Shown one piece after another: positions 1-7,337 of a stretch of DNA of 64,000 bases. The DNA is from Mesorhizobium sp. B2-3-12 (lineage in GTDB: Bacteria; Pseudomonadota; Alphaproteobacteria; Rhizobiales; Rhizobiaceae): assembly GCF_006442205.1 (NCBI RefSeq), contig NZ_VFVR01000006.1:248001-312000 (forward strand). Reading direction: 5' to 3'. Positions within the stretch are counted from its first letter, which is position 1; each line of letters starts with the position of its first letter. The notes under the pieces are model-generated. The model ran no database searches. It had not been told where the DNA came from and saw nothing but the letters and a program-made list of their open reading frames with translations. The translations under genes and the position numbers were made by a program.

Positions 1-524
1 CGAAGCGCGGCATGCTTGGCCGCTACACCAAGGAAGATCGCGAATCCGTCAGCAAGGCTTTGATGGCCGTCGGCCTCGGCGGCTTCGAGAAGCGGCCGAT
101 CGACACGCTGTCGGGTGGTCAATTGCAGCGGACGCTGTTTGCCCGGGTGCTGTTGCAGGATGCCGATCTGATCCTGCTCGACGAGCCCTTCAATGCGGTC
201 GACGCCAAGACAGTCGGTGACCTAATTGCCCTGATCAAGCGCTGGCACGGCGAGAAACGCACGATCATGGTGGTGGTGCATGATCTCGATCTGGTGCGCC
301 AGAATTTTCCCGAAACACTGCTGCTTGCCCGCCAGCCGGTTGCCTGGGGCGAAACCCGGGAAACGCTGAAGCCGGAGAACCTGTTGCGGGCGCGCCGCTT
401 TCACGAAGCCTGGGAAGAGAACGCGCCCTGGTGCGAGCCTGACGAGCACGCTCACGGCCATGATCACGATCATCATGGCCACGATCACGACCATCACCAT
501 GGCGCCGGACCGAGGGCTGCCTGA
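1..524 (+). CDS. Zinc/manganese ABC transporter ATPase, 5' end cut by window
   Basis: This is the ATP-hydrolysing subunit of a metal-ion importer of the Znu/Azt/Mnt type. The reading frame is already open at the left edge, so the Walker A part lies outside the window. What remains shows the ABC signature LSGGQLQR, a Walker B stretch DLILLDEPF and the switch histidine in VVVHD. The C-terminus is very rich in His and Asp (about 434-510), a tail often seen in zinc-linked proteins and possibly able to buffer metal. The stop codon shares a base with the start of the permease gene, so the two are translationally coupled. Zinc is the likely substrate, but manganese cannot be excluded from sequence. 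Confidence 0.9.
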   Translation, partial: KRGMLGRYTKEDRESVSKALMAVGLGGFEKRPIDTLSGGQLQRTLFARVLLQDADLILLDEPFNAVDAKTVGDLIALIKRWHGEKRTIMVVVHDLDLVRQNFPETLLLARQPVAWGETRETLKPENLLRARRFHEAWEENAPWCEPDEHAHGHDHDHHGHDHDHHHGAGPRAA

Positions 525-1399
525 TGGACGCGCTCTACGGTCTTTTCATCGCGCCCTTCGCCGATTTCGGCTTCATGCAGCGGGCGCTGATCGGCTCGCT
601 GATGCTGTCGCTCGGCGCCTGCCCGATCGGCGTCTTCCTGATGCTGCGGCGCATGAGCCTGTCGGGTGACGCGATGGCGCATGCCATCCTGCCGGGGGCG
701 GCCGCCGGCTTCCTGTTCTATGGCCTTGAAATCCTGCCGATGACCATTGGCGGCCTGATCGCCGGCGTCATCGTGGCGCTCGGCGCCGGCGCCGTTTCGC
801 GCTTCACCATCCAGCGTGAGGACGCCTCGATGGCAGCTTTCTACCTGATTTCGCTCGCCATCGGCGTGCTGATGGTGTCGATCCGCGGCTCCAGCGTCGA
901 TCTCATGCATGTGCTGTTCGGCACGGTTCTGGCGCTCAACAACGAGGCCTTGACGCTGATCGGCGGCATCGTCGCGGTGACGCTGGTCTGTCTCGCCATC
1001 TTCTGGCGGGCGCTGGTCGCCGAATGCCTCGACCCGCTGTTCCTGCGTTCGGTCAGCCGCATGGGCAGCCCGGTGCATTTCATCTTCCTCGGCCTCGTCG
1101 TGCTTAACCTCGTCGGCGGCTTCCAGGCGCTCGGTACCTTGCTGTCCGTTGGATTGATGATGCTGCCGGCGGCTGCCGCTCGCTTCTGGACGGCGCGCGT
1201 CGAGCCTATGTGCGTGCTGGCCGTGCTGATCGGCTTTGCCTCCTGCATTGCCGGACTGCTCCTCTCCTATCATGCCTCGCTGCCGTCCGGCCCGGCCATC
1301 ATCCTGTCGGCCGGCGTCGTCTATTTCGCCTCTATCCTGTTTGGCACGCGCGGCATTCTGCGCGCGCGCATCATCCATCACCGTCACAGAACGGCCTGA
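524..1399 (+). CDS. Metal ABC transporter permease (ABC-3 family)
   Basis: This 291-residue integral inner-membrane protein is the channel subunit of the metal importer. It has many hydrophobic segments, and an early conserved block around residues 40-60 (RRMSLSGDAMAHAILPG) matches the ABC-3/ZnuB family. Length is normal for the family. The ATG overlaps the TGA of the ATPase gene (TGATG). The binding-protein gene follows 29 bp downstream, giving the operon order ATPase, permease, binding protein. That order is like the Azt loci, whereas classical znu loci have znuA divergent from znuCB. No Zur-type operator can be seen, because the promoter lies outside the window. Confidence 0.92.
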   Translation: MDALYGLFIAPFADFGFMQRALIGSLMLSLGACPIGVFLMLRRMSLSGDAMAHAILPGAAAGFLFYGLEILPMTIGGLIAGVIVALGAGAVSRFTIQREDASMAAFYLISLAIGVLMVSIRGSSVDLMHVLFGTVLALNNEALTLIGGIVAVTLVCLAIFWRALVAECLDPLFLRSVSRMGSPVHFIFLGLVVLNLVGGFQALGTLLSVGLMMLPAAAARFWTARVEPMCVLAVLIGFASCIAGLLLSYHASLPSGPAIILSAGVVYFASILFGTRGILRARIIHHRHRTA

Positions 1400-1428
1400 T
1401 CCCCCGCCCCTAAAAGGAGACCCCGCTT

Positions 1429-2370
1429 ATGCTGAAATCGATCCGTGCCGCTCTGGCGATGAGCGTTATAACATTAACCGCCTTTGGAGCATCGTCGGCA
1501 TTCGCCGCGCCGCTGAAAGTGGTCGCCAGCTTCACCGTCATCGCGGACTTCGCCAAAAACGTCGGCGGCGACCGGGTCGCGATCACCACCATTGTCGGGC
1601 CGGACGGCGATGCCCATGTCTATGAGCCGAGCCCCGCCGACGCGGTGGCCATGGCCAAGGCCGATATCATGCTGGTCAACGGCCTGCATTTCGAAGGTTT
1701 CCTGCAGCGGCTGGTCGATGCCAGCGCCACCAAGGCCTCGATCATCACCTTGACCAAGGGCGTGACGCCGATCGACTTCAAACCTGAATTCGCCGACGCC
1801 GACGCAGCGGAGGGTGCCGGCACTGCCGGCGGCAAGACGGTGACCGATCCGCACGCCTTCCAGTCGATCGCCAATGCCAGGATTTATGTGAAGAACATCG
1901 CCGAAGCGTTCTGCGCGGCCGATAGCGAAGGCTGCGTCTCCTACCAAACCAATGCCGCCGCTTACACCAAGAAGCTCGATGCGCTGGAAGGCGAAGTGAA
2001 GGCAGCGATCCAGTCGATCCCCGAGGCAAAGCGCGTCGTCATCACCTCGCATGACGCCTTCGGCTATTTCGAGCACGAATACGGCCTGACTTTCCTCGCC
2101 CCGCAAGGCATCTCGACCGATTCCGAACCGTCGGCCGCCGATGTCGCCAAGCTGGTCGAGCAGGTCAAGCAGGACAAGGCCGCGGCTATCTTCGTCGAGA
2201 ACATCACCAACCCGCGCCTGATCGAGCAGATCGCCAGCGAGACCGGCATCAAGGTCGGCGGCACGCTCTACTCGGATGCGCTGTCGCAGCCCGATGGCCC
2301 GGGCTCGACCTATATCGACATGATGCACAACAACATCCGTCAGATCAAAGGCGCCATTCTCGGCAGCTGA
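1429..2370 (+). CDS. Periplasmic zinc/manganese-binding protein
   Basis: This 313-residue solute-binding protein of the cluster A-I (ZnuA/AztC/PsaA) family should capture metal in the periplasm and deliver it to the permease. It begins with a clear signal peptide ending near FGASSAFA, after a good ribosome site (AAAAGGAGA). Likely metal ligands are the histidines in GPDGDAHVYEPSP and DPHAFQS, with a third ligand probably in the SHDAFGYFEHEYG region. The long His-rich loop of classical ZnuA is absent. A short acidic loop takes its place, around residues 120-140. It is the last gene of the operon, and a stem-loop with a T stretch follows it. Confidence 0.92.
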   Translation: MLKSIRAALAMSVITLTAFGASSAFAAPLKVVASFTVIADFAKNVGGDRVAITTIVGPDGDAHVYEPSPADAVAMAKADIMLVNGLHFEGFLQRLVDASATKASIITLTKGVTPIDFKPEFADADAAEGAGTAGGKTVTDPHAFQSIANARIYVKNIAEAFCAADSEGCVSYQTNAAAYTKKLDALEGEVKAAIQSIPEAKRVVITSHDAFGYFEHEYGLTFLAPQGISTDSEPSAADVAKLVEQVKQDKAAAIFVENITNPRLIEQIASETGIKVGGTLYSDALSQPDGPGSTYIDMMHNNIRQIKGAILGS

Positions 2371-2383
2371 AATTGATCCGCAC

Positions 2384-2416
2384 CCAGCCGGGTCGTATCG
2401 GCCCGGTTGGATTTTC
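2384..2416 (+). terminator. Likely intrinsic terminator after the metal transporter operon
   Basis: A 9-bp stem with one G-T wobble (CCAGCCGGG at 2384-2392 against CCCGGTTGG at 2402-2410) and a 9-nt loop is followed by ATTTTC. It begins 14 nt after the binding-protein stop codon. The T stretch is short, so strength is uncertain. Confidence 0.55.
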
Positions 2417-2518
2417 TGGCCTGCGATGTCTATTTGGCAGAGAATTCCTTCGATGCGGATTGCCGCCCCCCTCCGGGAGTGGCAAGACTGCCATCAACGA
2501 GATCGCAAGGACGACACA

Positions 2519-2857
2519 ATGGAATACCGCCAGATCAGCGAAGACTATTCGGTTTCAGGCCAGATCCAGCCCGAAGACGTCGCCGCCATCAAAGAAGCCG
2601 GCTTCAAGAGCGTGATCTGCAACCGGCCGGACGACGAACAGCCCGGCCAGCCTTCGGCGGAAACGCTCAAGACAGCAGTCGAAGCCGCCGGTCTCGCCTT
2701 CCGCTATATCCCGGTCATCAGCGGCCAGATCACGCAGGATAATGTCGACGACCAGGCCGAAGCACTCGACGAGCTCGAAGGGCCGGTGTTCGCCTATTGC
2801 CGCTCCGGCGCCCGCTGCACCAATCTGTATGGGCTGATCCAGCAGTCGAAGGCTTAA
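2519..2857 (+). CDS. TIGR01244-family (DUF442) phosphatase/sulfurtransferase-like protein
   Basis: This 112-residue cytosolic protein has the fold shared by dual-specificity phosphatases and the Blh family. The catalytic-type loop is CRSGARC near residues 91-97, preceded by the strand GPVFAYC. The N-terminal half contains the family phrase FKSVICNRPDDE. The ATG at 2519 was chosen because the protein then starts exactly at the conserved domain; an upstream in-frame ATG at 2426 would add 31 unconserved residues. Its stop overlaps the stop of the convergent regulator by 4 bp. Substrate is unknown. A link to sulfur or redox handling is family inference only. Confidence 0.85.
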   Translation: MEYRQISEDYSVSGQIQPEDVAAIKEAGFKSVICNRPDDEQPGQPSAETLKTAVEAAGLAFRYIPVISGQITQDNVDDQAEALDELEGPVFAYCRSGARCTNLYGLIQQSKA

Positions 2858-3339
2858 ATCGGCAGCGCGCCGGTCTCTTTCAGTGTCTCCAGCACGATCG
2901 CCGTCTTCACATGCTGCACCGATTCGTGCGGCAGGAGCACGCCGTTGACGAACTCCGACAGTGATTTGAGATCGGGCGTCACGACTTTCAGGATATAATC
3001 CATCTCGCCGGTCAGCGCGTGGGCTTCCTGCACCTCGGGCAGCCGCGCCACTAATTCGCCGAAGCGCCGGGCATTGTCACGGTTGTGGGTGGCCAAGGTT
3101 ACCGAGATGACGTTGACCAGCGAGAAGCCGAGACGATCACGGTCGAGCACCGCCCGGTAGCCTTTGATAAAACCATCCTCCTCCAGACGCTGGCGGCGGC
3201 GCGAGCATTGCGATGCCGACAGGTTCACCCGCTCTGACAGATCGTTGTTGGTGAGCCGCGCGTCACCTTGCAGGAGCGCCATTATCTTGCGGTCAAATTG
3301 ATCAATGCGCGCCTCATCCACGGATTTTTCTCTCTTCAT
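2854..3339 (-). CDS. Lrp/AsnC-family transcriptional regulator next to hppD
   Basis: About 161 residues. An N-terminal winged helix-turn-helix (about residues 10-60, with NLSASQCSRRRQRLEEDGFI) is followed by a RAM/AsnC ligand-binding domain containing GEMDYILKVV. Such regulators bind amino acids and form octamers. The gene is divergent from hppD, so it probably responds to tyrosine or a related amino acid and controls the dioxygenase gene. Two ATG starts are possible (3354 and 3339) and neither has a strong ribosome site. The shorter is listed because the longer adds only five residues. A perfect 14-bp palindrome lies between the two divergent genes and is a candidate operator. Confidence 0.88.
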   Translation of the reverse strand: MKREKSVDEARIDQFDRKIMALLQGDARLTNNDLSERVNLSASQCSRRRQRLEEDGFIKGYRAVLDRDRLGFSLVNVISVTLATHNRDNARRFGELVARLPEVQEAHALTGEMDYILKVVTPDLKSLSEFVNGVLLPHESVQHVKTAIVLETLKETGALPI

Positions 3340-3365
3340 GCATGTTTCACGCATGACATCATCAT

Positions 3366-3379
3366 TTCAAGCGCTTGAA
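3366..3379. promoter_or_regulatory. Palindrome in the lrp/hppD divergent promoter
   Basis: TTCAAGCGCTTGAA is a perfect 14-bp palindrome, placed 27 bp upstream of the regulator start and about 80 bp upstream of the hppD start. Position and symmetry fit an operator for the adjacent Lrp-type regulator. This is inference. Confidence 0.4.
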
Positions 3380-3458
3380 TGCAAGCACTATGCGCCGGCT
3401 CCGCGTTATCATGCGTCGAATGGTCATTTTCGGCCAAACGACATTTCGGAGGAATACC

Positions 3459-4574
3459 ATGGGTCCCTTCCCGCACGACGCCCCGCCCGCCACGATCAGC
3501 AAGGACAACCCCGCCGGCACCGATGGTTTCGAGTTCGTCGAATTCGCGCATCCCGAACCGACGAAGCTGGCCGAGCTATTCACCCGCATGGGCTATGTGG
3601 CCGTGGCCAGGCATCGCAGCAAGAACATCACCGTCTGGCGCCAGGGCGACATCAACTATGTTGTCAACGCCGAGCCCGGTTCGCACGCGATGAAGTTCGC
3701 CGACAAGCACGGCCCTTGCGCCGCTTCGATGGCCTGGCGCGTGGTCGATGCCAAGCACGCTTTCGACCACGCCGTCTCGAAGGGAGCCATCCCCTATGAA
3801 GGCGACGACAAGGCGCTCAATGTGCCAGCGATTGTCGGTATCGGCGGCTCGCTGCTTTATTTCATCGACAGCTACGGCAAGAAGGGCTCGGCCTATGACG
3901 CAGAATTCGAGTGGCTTGGCGCGCGCGACCCCAGGCCGCAAGGCGTCGGCTTCTATTTCCTCGACCACCTGACTCACAATGTCTATCGCGGCCAGATGGA
4001 CAAATGGTGGGATTTTTATCGCAATCTGTTCGGCTTCAAGCAGATCCATTTCTTCGACATCGACGGCAAGATCACCGGTCTGGTCAGCCGCGCCATCACC
4101 TCGCCCTGCGGCAAGATCCGCATTCCGCTCAACGAATCCAAGGACGAGACCAGCCAGATCGCCGAATACCTGAAGAAGTACAATGGCGAAGGCATCCAGC
4201 ACATCGCGGTCGGTACCGATGAGATCTACGCGGCCACCGACAAGCTCGCCGACAACGGGCTGAAGTTCATGCCCGGCCCGCCGGAGACCTATTACGACAT
4301 GTCGTATGACCGCGTGAACGGCCATGACGAGCCGATCGAGCGGATGAAGAAGCATGGTATCCTGATCGACGGCGAAGGCGTGGTCGATGGCGGCATGACC
4401 AAGATCCTGCTGCAGATCTTTTCGAAGACCGTGATCGGGCCGATCTTCTTCGAGTTCATCCAGCGCAAGGGCGACGAAGGCTTTGGCGAGGGCAATTTCC
4501 GCGCTCTGTTCGAATCGATCGAGCAGGACCAGATCAAGCGTGGCGTGATCAAGGTGGACGGCAAGGCGGCTTAG
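3459..4574 (+). CDS. hppD: 4-hydroxyphenylpyruvate dioxygenase
   Basis: This 371-residue Fe(II) enzyme converts 4-hydroxyphenylpyruvate to homogentisate, the second step of tyrosine breakdown. It has two VOC-type domains. The expected 2-His-1-Glu iron ligands are visible in DHLTHNV (near residue 170), QHIAVG (near 248) and FFEFIQR (near 331). The ATG at 3459 has a strong ribosome site (CGGAGG) 6 nt upstream and gives the usual family length; upstream in-frame ATGs lie in the promoter. The product feeds the homogentisate dioxygenase operon about 3 kb downstream. An Lrp-type regulator is divergent. Confidence 0.96.
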   Translation: MGPFPHDAPPATISKDNPAGTDGFEFVEFAHPEPTKLAELFTRMGYVAVARHRSKNITVWRQGDINYVVNAEPGSHAMKFADKHGPCAASMAWRVVDAKHAFDHAVSKGAIPYEGDDKALNVPAIVGIGGSLLYFIDSYGKKGSAYDAEFEWLGARDPRPQGVGFYFLDHLTHNVYRGQMDKWWDFYRNLFGFKQIHFFDIDGKITGLVSRAITSPCGKIRIPLNESKDETSQIAEYLKKYNGEGIQHIAVGTDEIYAATDKLADNGLKFMPGPPETYYDMSYDRVNGHDEPIERMKKHGILIDGEGVVDGGMTKILLQIFSKTVIGPIFFEFIQRKGDEGFGEGNFRALFESIEQDQIKRGVIKVDGKAA

Positions 4575-4597
4575 CTTACTTGCAGGACAACTTCTTA

Positions 4598-4615
4598 TGA
4601 CCTAAATTCTGGTCA
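4598..4615. promoter_or_regulatory. Inverted repeat before the antitoxin gene
   Basis: TGACC and GGTCA arms separated by an 8-bp AT-rich spacer lie 13 bp before the antitoxin ATG, overlapping where RNA polymerase or a repressor would bind. Antitoxins of this family usually repress their own promoter through such repeats. The short arms make the call tentative. Confidence 0.33.
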
Positions 4616-4628
4616 CAGGAGGTCGTCC

Positions 4629-4865
4629 ATGAACATTCCAATGGCTAAGGCGAAGGCTCAGCTGTCGGAGTTGGTAAAGCGTGCCCAAGCTGGCGAAGAA
4701 ATCAATCTGACGCGTCACGGCGAGGTTGTTGCAACCTTGAACGCTCCCGCTCGGCCAGGCGGAAGCAAAGGCCTGCTCGGAGCCTTAAAGGGCCAGATCC
4801 GGATAGCGGACGATTTTGACGAACTCGGTCCCGAATTTTCGACTTACGACGTGGCGCTGGTCTGA
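4629..4865 (+). CDS. Phd/YefM-family antitoxin without a toxin partner
   Basis: This 78-residue protein begins with the family pattern MNIPMAKAKAQLSELVKRA and continues with AGEEINLTRHGEVVATL, typical of the prevent-host-death antitoxin fold. The C-terminal toxin-binding tail (DDFDELGPEFSTYDVALV) looks intact. A ribosome site (CAGGAGG) precedes the ATG. Normally a VapC/PIN or Doc toxin gene overlaps the antitoxin stop. Here the last 22 bp overlap the 3' end of a DinB gene on the other strand, and no toxin fragment is visible. It may be an orphan left by deletion, or a stand-alone regulator. Confidence 0.82.
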   Translation: MNIPMAKAKAQLSELVKRAQAGEEINLTRHGEVVATLNAPARPGGSKGLLGALKGQIRIADDFDELGPEFSTYDVALV

Positions 4866-5404
4866 CGACCCAACCCCAGCCGCTCGACCTCTTCCTTCCT
4901 CAGCTTCAAATCATAGTCGAGCAAAAACTCATCCAGTTGCGGCGGCGCGACTGACGTGCCCGACAGCATGGCGTGGACCTGGCCGCGATGGTGGATGTCG
5001 TGCAGGAAGACGTGCGCCAGGATATCGCCGATCTTTTCCGGGATCATGCCGTCCTCGCGCCGGTCGGTGATGACGCGGCGATCGAGATCGACCTCCGACA
5101 GGCCATCGCAGAAGGCGATCAGCCGTCGGTCGGCCACTAGCTGTGCGGCAAAGAGCGGCTCACTTTCCTCGAAAGGCACGAAATCATCATGGGCGGCGGC
5201 GCCGACACCGCCTTCTTCGAGAAAATCGAGATAGAGATAATCGACGGCAAGGACGTGGTTGAGCGTTGCCTTGATCGATGGGAAAAAGCTGGTGCGCTCG
5301 GCTTCGAACTCGCCGGGCTTGAGCGCAAGCACGGCACGGTAGAGCCGGTCGTTCGACCAGAGATTATTCCCAGCCATGCGGCGCAAATGATCCAGAAGAT
5401 TCAT
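4844..5404 (-). CDS. DinB/YfiT-like four-helix metalloprotein
   Basis: This 186-residue protein of the DinB superfamily has a four-helix bundle that binds a divalent metal through histidines. It opens with the family pattern LLDHLRRMAGNNLWSNDRL and has the metal-ligand region FLHDIHHRGQVHAML near residues 130-145, with another candidate His in LNHVLAVD. Members include bacillithiol/mycothiol-type thiol S-transferases and many uncharacterised stress proteins, so the reaction here is unknown. Its 3' end overlaps the convergent antitoxin gene by 22 bp. It lies downstream of the FAH gene in the same orientation, but a 20-bp gap after its start gives no proof of an operon. Confidence 0.87.
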   Translation of the reverse strand: MNLLDHLRRMAGNNLWSNDRLYRAVLALKPGEFEAERTSFFPSIKATLNHVLAVDYLYLDFLEEGGVGAAAHDDFVPFEESEPLFAAQLVADRRLIAFCDGLSEVDLDRRVITDRREDGMIPEKIGDILAHVFLHDIHHRGQVHAMLSGTSVAPPQLDEFLLDYDLKLRKEEVERLGLGRQTSATS

Positions 5405-5424
5405 CGCTGAAAATCTGTCCTAGC

Positions 5425-6438
5425 CTATCCCTCGTATTTCTCAACCGTCTGCTCGATGGCACCGAAGATCGAATGACCTGCCTTGTCCTTCATCTCGACG
5501 CGCACCGTGTCGCCGAAGCGCAGGAACGGCGTCTTTGGTTCACCTGACTCGATCGTCTCGATCATGCGCAGTTCGGCGATGCAGGAATAGCCGGCGCCGC
5601 CCGCCGCGACCGGCTTGCCCGGGCCGCCGTCGAGCTTGTTGGAGACCGTCCCCGAGCCGATGATGGTGCCTGAGACCAGCGGCCTTGTCCGGGCGGCGTG
5701 AGCGATCAGGGCCGGGAAATCGAAGGTCATGTCGACGCCGGCATTGGCGCGGCCGAACGGCTTGCCGTTGATGTCGGCGAGCAGCGGCAGGCTGACCTTG
5801 CCGCCGTCCCAGGCATCGCCCAGTTCGTCCGGCGTCACCGCCACGGGCGAAAAGGCCGAGGACGGTTTCGACTGAAAGAAGCCGAACCCCTTGGCCAGTT
5901 CCGGCCCGGTGAGTGCGCGCAACGTGACATCGTTGACCAGCATGACCAGCCGGATGGCGGCGCGCGCCTCATCGAGGCTGGCGCCCATCGGCACATCGTC
6001 AACGATGACCGCGACCTCGGCTTCCATATCGATGCCGAAGGCCTCGTCGACTGTCTGGATCGGATCGCGTGGTGCCACGAAGGAGTCCGAGCCGCCCTGG
6101 TAGATCAGCGGGTCGGTCCAGAAGCTTGCCGGCATCTCGACGCCGCGCGCTTTGCGCACCAGTTCGACATGGTTCACATAGGCGGATCCGTCAGCCCATT
6201 GATAGGCGCGCGGCAGCGGCGAATGCGCGTCGTGCTCGTGGAAGCGAGCTGCCGGCATCGCATTGTTCTCCAGCGATTCGGCGATTGTCGCCAGATGCGG
6301 CGAGATCCTGCGCCAGTCGTCGAGTGCCGCCTGCAGCGTGCGCGCCAGGAACGAGGCGTCGGTGTACTGGGTTAGGTCGCGCGAAACGACGACGAGTTTT
6401 CCGTCGCGCGTCCCGTCCTTCAGTGTGGCAAGCTTCAT
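5425..6438 (-). CDS. Fumarylacetoacetate hydrolase-family protein (likely fumarylacetoacetase)
   Basis: This 337-residue FAH-superfamily enzyme probably splits fumarylacetoacetate into fumarate and acetoacetate, the last step of homogentisate breakdown. The catalytic region contains the acidic metal ligands in GIDMEAEVAVIVDDVP and the strand LVNDVTLR, followed by SGTIIGSGTVSNK. An N-terminal extension of about 100 residues is typical of this bacterial subgroup. The ATG at 6438 has a ribosome site (AAGGAGAGG). It overlaps the end of the upstream hydrolase by 4 bp, so hmgA, the MBL gene and this gene form one coupled operon. A related hydrolase specificity is possible, but the context favours fumarylacetoacetate. 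Confidence 0.88.
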   Translation of the reverse strand: MKLATLKDGTRDGKLVVVSRDLTQYTDASFLARTLQAALDDWRRISPHLATIAESLENNAMPAARFHEHDAHSPLPRAYQWADGSAYVNHVELVRKARGVEMPASFWTDPLIYQGGSDSFVAPRDPIQTVDEAFGIDMEAEVAVIVDDVPMGASLDEARAAIRLVMLVNDVTLRALTGPELAKGFGFFQSKPSSAFSPVAVTPDELGDAWDGGKVSLPLLADINGKPFGRANAGVDMTFDFPALIAHAARTRPLVSGTIIGSGTVSNKLDGGPGKPVAAGGAGYSCIAELRMIETIESGEPKTPFLRFGDTVRVEMKDKAGHSIFGAIEQTVEKYEG

Positions 6439-7337
6439 GCTGTTCCCTCTCCTTTTGCAGCTTTCCCGCTGCTTAACTCCACAACAAGGCCGTCGCGCGC
6501 GATCGTCAAGTCGCCGGCCCATGTTTTCCTGACGGCGGCAGTCCACTCTGTCTCGCCAATCTGGGAGTCGTCGGCCGGAATGAGGTGATTGAGCACCAGC
6601 CGCTTCACGCCGGCTGTGTTGGCGATGCGCCCAGCCTCCTCGGCAAAGCTGTGGCTTGCAAGCAGATGCTCCTTGAGCCGCGCGCCATTGCCGGTCCTGG
6701 CAACCAGCCGCTCGATGCCTTCTTCCAGCATGGCTTCATGGACGAGGACATCAGCGCCTTCGGCGAAATCGGCCAGCGGCGGAAAGAAGGCTGTATCGGC
6801 CGAGAACACCACGCTTTTTGCGCCATGCTCGAAGCGCAGGGCAAAGCAATCGGTGACCGGCGGATGGTCGACGCGCAGCGCCGCCACCTTCAGGCCGCGC
6901 TGCCCGACCACACGGCCTTCGCCGAATTCTTCGACAGAAACCAGATCGCGAATATCGGGCCGGCCCTCATCGATGATGCGGATCTCGATGTCGAATTCCA
7001 TCGCCTGGCAAAAGCGCCGCCAGTAATGGCCGGTGCCGGGCGGACCGAACACGCTGACTGGCGTCGCCAGACCCGCAGTCCAGGCGGTGTGGATCAGCGG
7101 TCCGAGTTCCAGCACATGGTCGGAATGCAGGTGGGTGATGAAGATCAGATCGAGCGCCTTCAGGTTGACACCGGCATCGACCAGACCGCGCGTTACGCCA
7201 AGCCCGCAATCGACGACGATGGTTCGTCCGCCGATCTCGAGCAGCGACGAACTCGGCCACGGCCCGCCCGGCCGCAGCGCGGGGCCGCCTTTCGAGCCCA
7301 GCAGCACCAGCCGATCCGGCATTGGCTTGCCACTCAA
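6435..7337 (-). CDS. Metallo-beta-lactamase-fold hydrolase inside the homogentisate operon
   Basis: This 300-residue MBL-fold protein is closest in style to ribonuclease Z/arylsulfatase-like hydrolases. The binuclear metal motif HLHSDH is at residues 69-74, a further metal Asp lies in FSADTAFF, and His residues follow in LVHEAM and LVLNHLIP. There is no signal peptide, so it is cytosolic. It overlaps hmgA (upstream) and the FAH gene (downstream) by 4 bp each, which ties it to homogentisate degradation. In many bacteria this operon carries a GST-like maleylacetoacetate isomerase instead. Whether this protein replaces that step, hydrolyses a side product or is unrelated is unknown. Confidence 0.88.
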   Translation of the reverse strand: MSGKPMPDRLVLLGSKGGPALRPGGPWPSSSLLEIGGRTIVVDCGLGVTRGLVDAGVNLKALDLIFITHLHSDHVLELGPLIHTAWTAGLATPVSVFGPPGTGHYWRRFCQAMEFDIEIRIIDEGRPDIRDLVSVEEFGEGRVVGQRGLKVAALRVDHPPVTDCFALRFEHGAKSVVFSADTAFFPPLADFAEGADVLVHEAMLEEGIERLVARTGNGARLKEHLLASHSFAEEAGRIANTAGVKRLVLNHLIPADDSQIGETEWTAAVRKTWAGDLTIARDGLVVELSSGKAAKGEGTA

